This document shows, in pieces, positions 53,955 to 64,000 of a DNA stretch of 64,000 nt. The notes under the pieces are model-generated. The model worked only from the letters and a program-made list of their open reading frames with translations. It was not told the origin of the DNA and ran no database searches. Position 1 is the stretch's first letter. The number at the start of each line of letters is the position of its first letter. Both the position numbers and the translations under genes were made by a program. Origin of the DNA: Cristatella mucedo (Eukaryota > Bryozoa > Phylactolaemata > Cristatellidae); assembly GCA_009760855.2 (NCBI GenBank), contig WPIO01000015.1, forward strand, positions 3,732,001 to 3,796,000. The letters run 5' to 3'.

Positions 53955-56640
53955 ACCAGCAACGCTGCTCATGGCTGTTTCGTTCCTGAGCGAGCTGCTT
54001 CACTTTGATAACTTATCTGACGCTTTCAGCACCGAATTTCGTACATTGACAGACTCATTATCTCTTGTGACTCATGTGCATGGCCCTACCCACATCAAGG
54101 GTCACACACTCGACCAAATTTTCTCATATAACTGCACTTTGTCATCACCAGTTATCACCAAATCCTGCTTATCTGACCACATGCAGATCTCATTCAATCT
54201 ACAGTGTGTGCCCACATTCTCCTCTAAAATAACCTGTGAATCGCGAAACCTCAAGACCCTTGACATCGATGCTGTCCGTGCGAGCATATCTGCTTCACCT
54301 TTGCTGCTCAGTCCTCCCTCCGATCTGTCATCACTGGTAGATTGCTACAACACGACACTAGCTGACACGCTCGACGAGTTTGCACCTTTGACAAAGCGCA
54401 CTGTGCGCCCCCGCCCAGACGGCCTATGGTTTACCACAGACATTAAACTAGCCAAGTCTACTAAACGAAAGCTTGAAAAGGCATACAAAAGATCCGGACT
54501 AACTGTCCATCGACAGGCATATGAAGACTACTGTAGGTCGTACCAATCGATCCTAGCAAAGGCTAAGTCTAGCTTCTATAGAAACATTGTTGAATCACAG
54601 ATGCACAATCCAAAAATGCTGATGTCGACAATAAACCATCTCCTCAACCGTTCCCAGGTTAGCTCCTTACCTGATGATCCTTGTGATGATCTAGCCGATC
54701 GCTTCTCTCGATTCTTTGTGCAGAAGATAGACAAAATCAGGGAATCCATCCCTGCGATGACAACCTTCCCACTAGAATGCTGTTCCTCGGTTCCTGGCTG
54801 CGCCTCAATGTCTGCATTTAAACAGGTCACTAGTGATGTAGTCCTAAAGCTCGTATCTCAATCAAAGAAGACAACAAGTCCACTGGACCCTATTCTCACT
54901 GTCCTGCTCCTACGTTGCATTGATCTGCTGCTGCCATGCATAACCAACATCATTAATATGTCATTAGCCTCAGGTCAGGTCCCAGCACCTTTCAAAGAAG
55001 CTGTAGTCAGGCCACTTCTCAAGAAAGCTACACTAGACCAAGAGAACTTAAGCAACTACCGCCCAGTCTCCCTTCTACCATTCCTATCAAAGACACTGGA
55101 ACGGGTCGTGGCAGACCAGCTGAACTCGTATATCGAAACCTCACACCTTGCTAGTAAGTTCCAGTCTGGCTTTAGAGCTAATCACTCCACAGAGTCAGCA
55201 TTGCTTCGGGTATACAACGACCTACTTAGGAATGCAGACATGGGTAGAGTGTCTCTTCTTGTTTTGCTCGATCTTTCGGCAGCTTTTGATACCATCGATC
55301 ACAAAGTACTTCTAGAGCGCCTCTCATCTCGCCTGGGCATCACTGGCACTGCTCTGCAGTGGTTCAGGTCCTATCTCAGTAAGAGACTCCAGAGTGTTGA
55401 CGTGAATGGACAAAGATCATCTGAAGTACCTCTAAAATATGGAGTACCTCAGGGCTCTGTGCTAGGTCCGGTCCTTTTCACCGTTTATACTCTCCCTCTC
55501 GCTGATGTGATTGCCAAGCACAATCTAGGCTTTCACTTCTATGCGGATGACACTCAGTTGTATCTTTGCTTTGATCCCTCCCAGCCTTCGAGCACCTCAA
55601 ATTCTCTCAACTCACTTGCTGCATGCATTGATGACATCCGATCATGGATGGCAGCAAATTTTTTCTAAAACTAAACGATGATAAAACTAACTTACTAGTT
55701 ATGGGCAAACCTAGTGTTATTCAGAAATTGGAAAGGCTGACTTTCAAAATTGGCTCTGCCAGCATATCTCCAGTTGCATCAGCTCGAAATCTAGGTGTCA
55801 TATTCCAAAGCGACCTCTGGTTAGACGACCACATCAGCTCCACAGTCAAATCAGCCTATTTTCAGCTTCATAACATTGCTAAAATTAGGGCTTGTTTAGA
55901 TAAGGATACCACGTCCAAGTTGGTCCATGCATTCGTGACATCTCGTCTCGACGTCTGCAACTCACTGCTTACAGGCCTACCAGCATGTGCGATCAGGCGA
56001 TTGCAGCTGGTGCAAAACTCTGCAGCTAGGCTTGTCTGTCGTGAGCGTCGCAGTTGCCACATTACTCCACTTCTCGCCGACCTGCACTGGCTACCAGTCA
56101 AGCAACGGATTGACTTCAAGGTTTTGTCGCTCACTTTTAGGTCTCTTCATTCTATGGCTCCAGCCTACCTTTCAGATATACTACCCCATCAGGCAAAGCA
56201 TCGTACCACTCGCTTTTCGGAATCCAACAGTCTAGAAATACCTCGTACAAACCTTAAATCCTTTGGAGACCGTGCATTTAGCTCGTATGCTCCCACAGCC
56301 TGGAACTCCCTCCCGACCTGCATCAGAACATCCCCTGACCTGACCACATTTAAAAGAAACTTAAAAACATACCTATTTAGGACAGCATTTAGTGGGTCCT
56401 TGTGATTCGTCCTCGATGTGCTTATGCGTGCTGACACTGTTCATGCTGCCACTAACCACATTTGCATGCTGACCCAGTGCATGTAACCCCTAACCATGTT
56501 ATTCATTTTGTTTGTTTTTCAAGCATGATTTTACTTACTATTCTATTGCGTATCACTTTGCAGCAAATGTAAAGCGCCTAGAAAGAGATTAAGTTCTCTG
56601 AGGGCGCTTTATCGAGTGCAATATTATTATTATTATTATT
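53955..56640 (+). mobile_element. L2-clade LINE, 5'-truncated, one frameshift
   Basis: The best L2 copy in the window and the reference for the other fragments. The first frame (53,971-55,668, 565 codons) starts inside the C-terminal part of an apurinic-type endonuclease (GHTLDQIF, then LSDHM) and holds the reverse transcriptase: AAFDTIDHK (motif A Asp, about residue 440), PQGSVLGPVLF (motif B) and FYADDTQLY (catalytic YADD, about residue 523). A T6 run at 55,659-55,664 shifts the frame; the rest (55,644-56,405, 253 codons) carries the usual L2 C-terminal region to FRTAFSGSL. The 3' UTR and an (ATT)n tail follow. The missing 5' end and the shift make it inactive, but few other lesions suggest it is young. 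Confidence 0.9.
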
Positions 56641-57730
56641 ACACTAGTTTCAGTCTCCTCCTACGACCACGTCTGTTCACCACAATCGATTGGCTGTTCC
56701 CATCTATCAACTGATGGCTTTTTTTCGACAGAAGGCGTGGATTTACTCACTGAAACTCAGTTTCAAATCCACGCGCAAGGAAGATCAGTATTCGTTCTCG
56801 TTCGCGAGGAAGATCCTAAGATCCGGTCTCCGTTCTCAAATCCTAAGACTTCTATTTCAGCCAGATAATATTGCTGCTGTTTTGATGCTAATTACGACGT
56901 ACTTTCTGATTCAGCCATGCTTCACTGTTGTTTCCAGCAGGCATACTGAAAGCCGAATAAGCTTATAGTACACCCGAGATAACTCTCCAGCACAGCACCT
57001 GCTTGTTTTTAAGGCTTTGCAGAATTGCACAAGGATATTCACAAACTCACACGTGCGGCATCGAAATGTGCACTCCTGCTCTTCAACCAATGGGTCGCAA
57101 GTCTCAGCCAAGACTTGTTGAGGGGCCTACAAGCATGTACGGCCTTCAGCTTGTTGAATTAGGTTGAAGGGCTTACACTCTTGCCACTGATTGGACAACA
57201 CAACCCTCTCAGTGGTCTTAGCCGTTGTTTCAGTCCTTGTTTTTGGCTACATGCGCTTTTCATTGCTTTTTTAAAGTCAGATATGATGTTGCCTGTTTCA
57301 CTTGCATAACCGGCATGTCTTCTTCGATAACCTTTGTTCGTTCATGCTATTTCTCCTTACATTTATTGCCTTTGTTGAAAGCTGTGTGCTGTATTTATAT
57401 TAACTCGGCGTCTACGGTGCAGTCAGTGCCCACCATGTTCTTGTTCAAATAGGACTGCCAATCAGCCTTATGATCGTAACAGGAAGCCATGCCCTGTTTT
57501 TCCTAAAGAAGTGAATATTTCTTGTGGTAATGCTGCAGTCAGTCCGGGTTTTATCAAATAAGTGGGTAAATCACCGTCTTTGACTGTAAGCACGAGGTTG
57601 TTGGGGGATATAATAATCGAGCATATGAAAAACAGTTTCTTCTCGATAATTCGGCTGACCACTTACATTTAGATGCTTTATTAGGTCAGGGTGAATAAGA
57701 GGGCTCAAAATTGGATCTAGTAAAAGATAT
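56641..57730. other. Intron sequence, no exon recognised
   Basis: Has an inverted repeat GCGTGGATTT...AAATCCACGC (56,735-56,774) and several 60-90-codon frames without splice context. No repeat family assigned. Confidence 0.4.
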
Positions 57731-57988
57731 ATGGCTCACGATGGTGTGGGTATTTGTTTCTGCGATTTGAGCAGAATAAATGACGACATGCAAGTTAAAC
57801 TGTTCGAGTGCACAAACCAAACTAACACGGCAGTAATATATCTGCCTACTCACATTTATGCACTTCAATGTATTTTTGGTGAGGCACAAAATGCTGAGAA
57901 CCCAGTTTTCATGTGTACTGAATTTTCAAGTGTACTGAATTGTTTTCACATACCATTGAAAATAGTGATTTGGGAGATACAAATTTAA
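57731..57988 (+). other. 85-codon ATG frame, significance unknown
   Basis: An ATG-to-TAA frame with mixed composition (MAHDGVGICFCDLSRINDDM...). A short internal duplication 'gtgtactgaatt' is present. AT-rich context, no splice or family evidence; could be chance. Confidence 0.15.
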
Positions 57989-58756
57989 GACTCATTCAAT
58001 TTAAAGTAGAAAAGCTGGCAGATGATAAGGTCCTACTATATAAGCTATAATAAGATAAGCTCCTAGATGAATGGGTTCCTACGGTCGATTGTCAAGCACA
58101 TAAAGGCTGCATTTCTGTCAAAAACTCAAAGCTGAAGTGTGTGATCAGCTGATGATTGTATGACAGTGTCAGATGACTGTCTTGGGGTGCTCACTTCTTA
58201 TAAGTCCAAGCACGCGATGGTAATATTTTGACCACTGCACGAGCTCATGTCATGCCCGTATTTAAAAATGGCAGACAAAGGTTTGGCATGTTCCATTCAC
58301 CACTCTCTGCGTTTTCTTTCGGTGGTTGAAGAAACATGCCTTCGGCCTATTATGGCTTATTTATTGAGCTTAAATCTTAAAGCTTAATCAAAGCTGTCCC
58401 ATGATTTTAGGCTTTGTGTCTTTAAATATTTGCTATTTTTTATAGCAAATGATAAAGTACATGAATAGTCATCCAGTTCTACTCGGGGGGGATACGCAAA
58501 AGACATCGGTATTATTACTAGTGTAGTGAAAGCAGTTACAAGGCGACCTAGCATGTTGCAAGTGCTCGAGGGCTGCATCGATGTCATGCTTTATTCAAGC
58601 TCAGTATAATGCTTAAGGTATCCATATGAGCAGTCAATATGCATCCGGATCGAGTTTACATCAGCCAGTACATTGCCTTCACGATGCTTGCTTTTTCTAA
58701 GCAACACGGAGACAGCAGGTTGATGTCATACCGGGATTGTAAGCATATCAGAGTGA

Positions 58757-58790
<34 letters not shown>

Positions 58791-59214
58791 GGAGGAAAGA
58801 AAGAGAGAGAGAGAGAGGGAGAGGGGGAGAGACAGAGACAGAAAGGAGCATGTAAGTTTGGGCTGGATTTCTACTTATACTTTCTTATATTGTTAGATAA
58901 GTTGAAGCTCTAGCTTGCGTTTGGCAAATCGCTTGCTGTCACTGTGTTGATCAATCTTTACCGGTCACGTTTTACTGAATGAACGCACAAGTCTGCTTGT
59001 ATATGTATTGCATGGCTTTTTTTGGCTATTTGGCGAAGGTCTCTTTCTGTGCAATACCAAAGCAAGATAAATGCCCAATTTTTGCTGCCGTCACAGACAG
59101 GCAAAATAAAAGCTCTTCGCCATGTTTCAAAGCTCAAATTCATTAGGACATCCCAAGCTTTGGCATAAAATCAAGCATCACTTTGACAAAAATGTTTTGT
59201 CCTCACTTTTAAGT
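57989..59214. other. Intron sequence, no exon recognised
   Basis: AT-rich; includes an impure (GA)n block at 58,756-58,842. No coding signal. Confidence 0.45.
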
Positions 59215-59335
59215 TAATAAAGGCTAGAGGTTATTTAACAGCCTCAGTTTGCCCTCTTGCAGGACTTGAACCCACGACCTTAGTGGGAAAAGGCAAGCAC
59301 TTTACCTCTGGGCTAAGACCCAGGGACTTCGTTGG
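59215..59335 (-). mobile_element. Family-B SINE head fragment
   Basis: 'caggacttgaacccacgacc' (B box complement) and 'ctctgggctaagacccaggg' (head complement), preceded by 'ttatttaacagcctcagttt' of the body end. Confidence 0.55.
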
Positions 59336-60700
59336 CTTACTCCTGCCTACCTATCCAAATTGCTACTCCCCAATCAGGCTAGTACTCATACAACCCACTG
59401 GTCTGACACAAGTCGTTTAGCTGTTGTAGCTCGAGCAATCTCAAATCGATTGGGTACCGTGCCTTTAGTGTTAGTGCTTCTAAAGCCTAGTAGTCATTCT
59501 CTACTGATCCGTGACATTCCCTGACTTGTCGGTATTTAAGAAGATGCTAAAAACGCACCTGTTTCTCCCAACATTAGCTGAGTCCATGTGTGCATTGTCG
59601 TTCTTGTGCTTGTGCTGGCTGAAACTGTGTGATCACTAATTAATTGATTCGCTTCTTATAAAAAGTACGTAGACATTTTTTTAATTCTAGAAATATCATG
59701 AAATGTCTATTTTATTGCTATATTGATTCGGGCTAGTAGCTCATGATATGACTGCTATATTCCAGCAGGCATAGAAATACTGAGACAACACGTACACTGT
59801 TTGAATTGGAAAAATACTAATCAAAAACCACACCAGTAATCAAGGAAAATTTGAATTATGGCAAGCCTCACTGATCAGTTTTATGTTCCACCTTTTCACA
59901 ATTATAAATATATAATGTCATCTCCAAGCACAATTTTTTTAGTCTTTCATACATATATATATAAGCACAATGTAGTCTTTCATTTTTATGCAGATGACAA
60001 GCAGCTGTCTTTGAACTTCTATCATTCTCTGCCTTCTAGGATCTAAAACTCTGTCAGCTCCCGTTCAGGATGTATTTATGACACTGGCACTTACACAGCA
60101 GCAAACATTCTCAAATTGAATGAAAGTAACAGCAACTTACTAGTTGAGGTCGAACCACGTGTTACCTAGTGGCTAGAAAATCAACCCAACCATTTTATTT
60201 CAACCAGCTCTACTCGTAGGTTTTTTGTCTTCCTAATAAGACGATTGCAATATATTAACAAATTTGCTAGGTAGAATTTATTTGTTATAGAAGTTGTAAC
60301 TGCACCATTACAACACTGCTCACCAATCTGCATTGGCTACCTATCAAGCACGATATTGACTTCAAGTTTCTATCACTGGCGTCAGATCACCAATCTGCAG
60401 TCCAATCCAGTGATTGTCTTGCTAAGGCCCACCTATCCGAATCAGTTTCACATCAGACCTTCTGCCTCATCACCAAATAGTCTGACTCTGGTCGATTGCT
60501 TTGGCCCCCATTATTTTAAATCCTGTAAATACCTTGCCTGCAGCTCCTATGCTCCCAAAGCCCGGAGCTCACTGCCGACTTACATTGCCTCAGCTTCTGA
60601 TGGGACGACATTTAAAAAAGATGTGAAAAAACCTACTGATTCCTAACTGCCATATCTCTTTTAGAGTGGATTTCTTTTTGTGTTTTTGTGTGTTCAGAAA
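59336..60700 (+). mobile_element. Two old L2 LINE fragments
   Basis: 59,336-59,660: C-terminal codons and 3' UTR ('gcacctgtttctcccaacat'). 59,930-60,700: RT-region traces ('catttttatgcagatgacaa' for HFYADD), then C-terminal blocks ending about 60,640 ('tcctatgctcccaaagcccg'). Confidence 0.65.
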
Positions 60701-60854
60701 CTGTGCGAGTCGTGTCCAAGGGTAAGAGAGCGAGCGATATGCTTTTGTATAGTGCACATTCTCGCGAACATATCTTTTTCCTGTGCTATTTGAGTGCTCA
60801 CCTTACTTTCATGATTCAGTCTATGCCACTACCAAGGGTTCTACTTAAAAAAGG

Positions 60855-61020
60855 TTAGCTGATTTAAAAGCCTCATTTATATAGCTGCAGAGAAGCCGTA
60901 ACGGCTATCGCCACCGCTTGCAGTGGGCAGTATAGAATCGCCCACTGTAGGAACCGAATCCACGACCCGGGACATGAAGGGCAAACACCTTACATCACGG
61001 GGCCAAGATCCAGGGGCACC
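60855..61020 (-). mobile_element. Family-B SINE, inverted
   Basis: 'gccgtaacggctatcgccac', 'gggcagtatagaatcgccca', 'ggaaccgaatccacgacccg' (B box complement) and the head complement to about 61,020. A 25-bp tandem duplication of the flank ('cccagtggtcgtgaggattg') follows. Confidence 0.65.
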
Positions 61021-61263
61021 CAGTGGTCGTGAGGATTGTCCTACCCAGTGGTCGTGAGGATTGTCCTATGTGCTTTTGCTAATTTGTCTATGCATGATTC
61101 TTGAATGCTTTTGCATGCTTGTCAAAGCATGCCACCTTGCTTGTCATCGACCCTTTGCTTATTTATTTTCATGCAAAGTCATATGACGCCAGGATGAAGA
61201 TCTAGATCTCTTAGAGTGCTATGCAAACTTTATTATTGGTATCGTCATGCGCTGAACTTGCAG

Positions 61264-61393
61264 GTGACGTCCACGGCAGTTGTTCGAGACGGGCCGAGGG
61301 CCACAGTCGGTGCCGCCGTGACCGACAGTGGCGCCAGCTTGACGAACATTTCGCGGTCCTTACAGATTGGCAAACAGTGGCGAACGAAAAGCG
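61264..61393 (+). CDS. Chain 2 exon 3
   Basis: Acceptor 'tcatgcgctgaacttgcag', donor AGCG|GTACGA, phase 0 to 1, 43 codons. Entry phase fits the end of the 52,012 exon across the 8.4-kb LINE-bearing intron: ...LANLDEGQ-VTSTAVVRDG. Reads TDSGASLTNISRSLQIGKQW and ends WRTKS. A second open frame overlaps but would not fit exon 4. Confidence 0.55.
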
Positions 61394-61718
61394 GTACGAC
61401 CCCGTGTTCTCCGGCTCGGCCAGTGCATGCTGCTTTATTTAGCCCACGCGGGAATGACACCTCAAGTTGTGTGACCGGCTTAAACTGGTGACGTTGTCGA
61501 GCCTTTGGTTTCTGATTTGCTCACTTTCGTAAGGCCGGCCTGATTCTCAATTATCCTGATCCTCACCCTGCTCGGGTGCCTGACACCCCGATTTCGTGCA
61601 TCCTTACTCACTGGCTTCATTTTCTGAGCCATCTGAGCTTAGGGTGATCTGTTGGGCAACTGCTCTGTGTCAACTGATGTGTTGTGTTGTTGTTGCTGTC
61701 ACTCGTTCCCGAATGCAG

Positions 61719-61830
61719 CCGAAAAAAGGGAGGAGAGACTTCGGCTGCAGGATGCTCACAAGCAGGTCACGGACAAGCTTTTCAGTGCCAACAACCCGTT
61801 CTCGGAGTACAGGAACCTGGAGACGGACAG
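61719..61830 (+). CDS. Chain 2 exon 4: charged helix
   Basis: Acceptor 'cgttcccgaatgcag', donor ACAG|GTGGGT, phase 1 to 2, 37 codons. Reads (A)EKREERLRLQDAHKQVTDKL then FSANNPFSEYRNLETD. Non-repetitive and probably conserved; the first half is coiled-coil-like. Confidence 0.7.
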
Positions 61831-62117
61831 GTGGGTGCCTACAGGCTGTCTCGGGTGCTGGCCAGGCCGCAGAAGCTAAGTACGAGTGCCGGACAATGGC
61901 CGTGCCTTGTCGAGCCGGGCGGTTTTCCCAGACGACTGGGCTCAGATTGGCCAATGATCAATGCTGCTGACAGCAAGGCGATAATCTCTTGGGAAATTTT
62001 GTCGTGCTGTTTTCGAGCCGCTACTTGAATTATCTGAATTGAATTATCTAATGTCTAGCGTTCATTTGCGTGTACGCAGCTCCGGTTAAAAATTAAATTG
62101 CTCCCTTTTTATTGCAG

Positions 62118-62208
62118 CAAATTCTTCTACGACACCAAGTCGTCAAGAGCATCGTCAGTGGCTTCAATTCTTTCCGAAAGTACGGCGGAGCCGACAGCTC
62201 AGCTCAAA
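62118..62208 (+). CDS. Chain 2 exon 5, gene continues beyond window
   Basis: Acceptor 'gctccctttttattgcag', donor AAA|GTAAGA, phase 2 to 0, 30 codons: (S)KFFYDTKSSRASSVASILSE, STAEPTAQLK. No stop before the donor; the remaining exons must lie past the right edge, or the read-through frame ends at 62,346. Confidence 0.65.
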
Positions 62209-62382
62209 GTAAGAGGATTGAAGGATATTTGTCCACGCGATAGACTCGAGTGCTTGATCATTCCTACAAACGGTGCTGACATTCAATACACAATGAGCTG
62301 TCATTTCGTCTTAGAAAATTCGGTTCAACACTCAAGCTTAATGTAGTTAAATAGCGCTATCGTTAAATAAAAAAAATTCCTT

Positions 62383-62520
62383 TGTATAGCATCCTAAGAG
62401 AACTTAATCTGTATTCAGGTGCTTCGTTAGTGCCCCGTGGCTCGAGTCAATGACGTCGGTCATGCACACCTTGACCTTGGTCGAGGCGAGCATACCTCAA
62501 CCACTTAGCCAAACCAGTCA
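62383..62520 (-). mobile_element. Family-A SINE, inverted
   Basis: 'gcatcctaagagaacttaat' (tail complement), 'gtggctcgagtcaatgacgt' (B box complement), 'accttggtcgaggcgagcat' and the head complement 'caaccacttagccaaaccag' (A box complement). Confidence 0.7.
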
Positions 62521-63040
62521 TTGTTGCATGATGACGATCGGGGCTACTTGTCAAAAGACATAAGACTTGTTTTGCGCATCAAAGGTTCAGTGCAAAATGT
62601 AGAGACCATTTAGTTCACGTCCCAAGGTCAGCAGATGCGTTCGCGCTCGAGACCGTTCTTATTCAAGCACTCATGCGCATGCTCACACTCACTCACACAT
62701 GCGCACACGCGCGAGCACACACACACAAACCTGCATCGCTCATGCTAGTCCAGTAGCTTAGCGTGGCTGCAGGCCTAAGATTTTCTCTAGCATCCACCGG
62801 ACGTCACTCTCTAATGCCGTCGAACACTGAGCGATGCGCTGCATCCTCGATTCGGCGCCCGGAAGCCTGCTGACGTCCGCGAAATGCGAGGCTTTCATTT
62901 TCTGCACATGTCGCCCAGTTGTACCAGTGCTGCGATCTCACCCTGCCTTCTAGCGACTCAAATTCTTATAACTCTCTCGCTGCATGTATTGTAAGGTAAT
63001 GCATCTCTAGCAGTAACTCCAAAAATCCACAAAGGCTAAG
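62521..63040. other. No gene recognised
   Basis: Includes a CA/CG-rich simple stretch at about 62,660-62,730. No exon signal in phase 0 with good splice sites was seen. Confidence 0.4.
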
Positions 63041-63049
63041 TGAATGTTA

Positions 63050-64000
63050 AGCTGGAGAGTTTTCCATTGTATACCCAAAAGCCTAAACGGCTTTTGGTGC
63101 GCCGACGGTAGCTAACCAATTTTATCTTATGAAACAATAAAGATAGTGAGAAGCATGGCTGAGTCAGAAGGGCAATCGAGGAAGTGACGCAGAGTGGGAG
63201 CAGTAGCTCAGGACGGCTGGAAATAATGCTCCACAGTTGGCAGCAAAAAAGTAGTTGTTGTTACTGCCTGCATTCGTGCTTCAATGGCAGCAAGAAAACT
63301 TCCTCAAATTGAATGCCGATATGAGCTACTCTACAGTTATGGGCAAACCTAGTGTTAGCCTGGAAATGGAAAGCACGATCCTAAAATGGGCTCTGCCAGC
63401 ATATCTCCTGTAGCATATCGATTCGACGTCTGGATGTCCTGCTCGAATGCAACCTTTCGCTAGATCATCCCATTATAGCTCCTCGGCCAAGCCTGCCTCG
63501 GTCAAGCCGGCATCTGCATGCGATTGCACAAAATTTGGGCTTGTGTAGAAATCCTTACCTTGGGCAAGCTGTTTTATGCATTTGTCGACATCCCATCAAG
63601 AAACATGTCTTTTGCTACTCTCAGGCTTTGAGGCACCAGGAAGCATGTGCACCACTTTTATCGAAAAAGGTTTGCTGCTCAGCTTATTTGCCGTGAACGT
63701 CGCAACTGCCACATGACAGCGTTTCACAAACTGCAATGACCCCCGCATCAAAAGGCTCTGACATACGCTTTTCGTTTATTAAAACTCTCGCTCTCGCTTA
63801 ACTATTCGATGGAAACACTTCATCACCAGGCTTTGTGCCGTACCATCCCGGTCTTCCTATTCAAATCGTTTTGCTCTAATCGTCTAGCTGTGCCTCTAAC
63901 TAACCTCAAATGCATTGGAGGCCGAGCCATCAGTTCGCATGCTCTACGCTCAATGGCTCTATGCCTGACTGACGGTTGGGCACCTGACTTGACATTCAAA
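63050..64000 (+). mobile_element. Old L2 LINE remnants
   Basis: RT-end and C-terminal blocks in order: 'gttatgggcaaacctagtgt' (MGKPSV), 'gctctgccagcatatctcct', 'gtcgacatcccatcaagaaa', 'gtgaacgtcgcaactgccac', 'caaatgcattggaggccgag'. Starts with a SINE-body-like 'gcctaaacggcttttggtgc' at about 63,082. Runs off the window edge. Confidence 0.65.

Overview
The window is animal-like nuclear DNA. It has spliceosomal introns with GT/AG borders, dozens of decayed copies of an L2-type (CR1/L2 superfamily) LINE, two tRNA-derived SINE families and long CA/TA/GA microsatellites. There is no rRNA, CRISPR or operon-like gene packing. The species cannot be named from sequence alone; a bilaterian invertebrate is the best guess. 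Most of the first 16 kb and of the 53-64 kb part is repeat debris, while the 24.5-52.9 kb part is GC-rich and coding.

The main content is a previously unnamed, very Ala/Gly/Pro/Ser-rich, modular, multi-exon gene on the + strand. Splice phase and reading frame were followed by hand from exon to exon. Chain 1 runs from about 24,498 (possibly from about 16,441) to a stop at 48,254: 18 exons and about 2,150 codons. Chain 2 runs from 50,533 through 62,208 and off the right edge: at least 5 exons and about 858 codons. Every junction proposed inside the two main chains keeps the reading frame. The front exons are almost all symmetric phase 1-1, so each low-complexity exon could be gained, lost or skipped without breaking the frame. 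The two chains are either consecutive parts of one giant gene or two tandem genes of the same style. No known domain was recognised. Visible features are a duplicated helical module (QEELRLLL... at 24,798 and 43,116), a recurrent basic/hydrophobic short motif set in disordered sequence, charged coiled-coil segments (40.1, 41.3, 43.1-43.8 and 61.7 kb), poly-Ala and poly-Gln runs, a proline-rich segment (45.8 kb) and a lysine/arginine cluster near the stop.

Layout: 1-16 kb, repeats (SINEs at 1.0, 1.7, 3.4, 6.8 and 7.1 kb; L2 fragments in both orientations); 16.2-17.2 kb, a small cluster of candidate 5' exons; 17.2-23.7 kb, L2 debris; 23.7-24.5 kb, CpG-rich, hairpin-rich DNA just before the first well-supported exons; 24.5-48.3 kb, chain 1, with L2 and SINE insertions confined to introns; 48.3-50.5 kb, possible 3' end plus L2 debris; 50.5-52.9 kb, two large Ala-rich exons of chain 2; 53.9-56.6 kb, the best L2 copy (5'-truncated, one frameshift) inside an 8.4-kb intron; 61.2-62.2 kb, three more short exons of chain 2; 63-64 kb, L2 debris.
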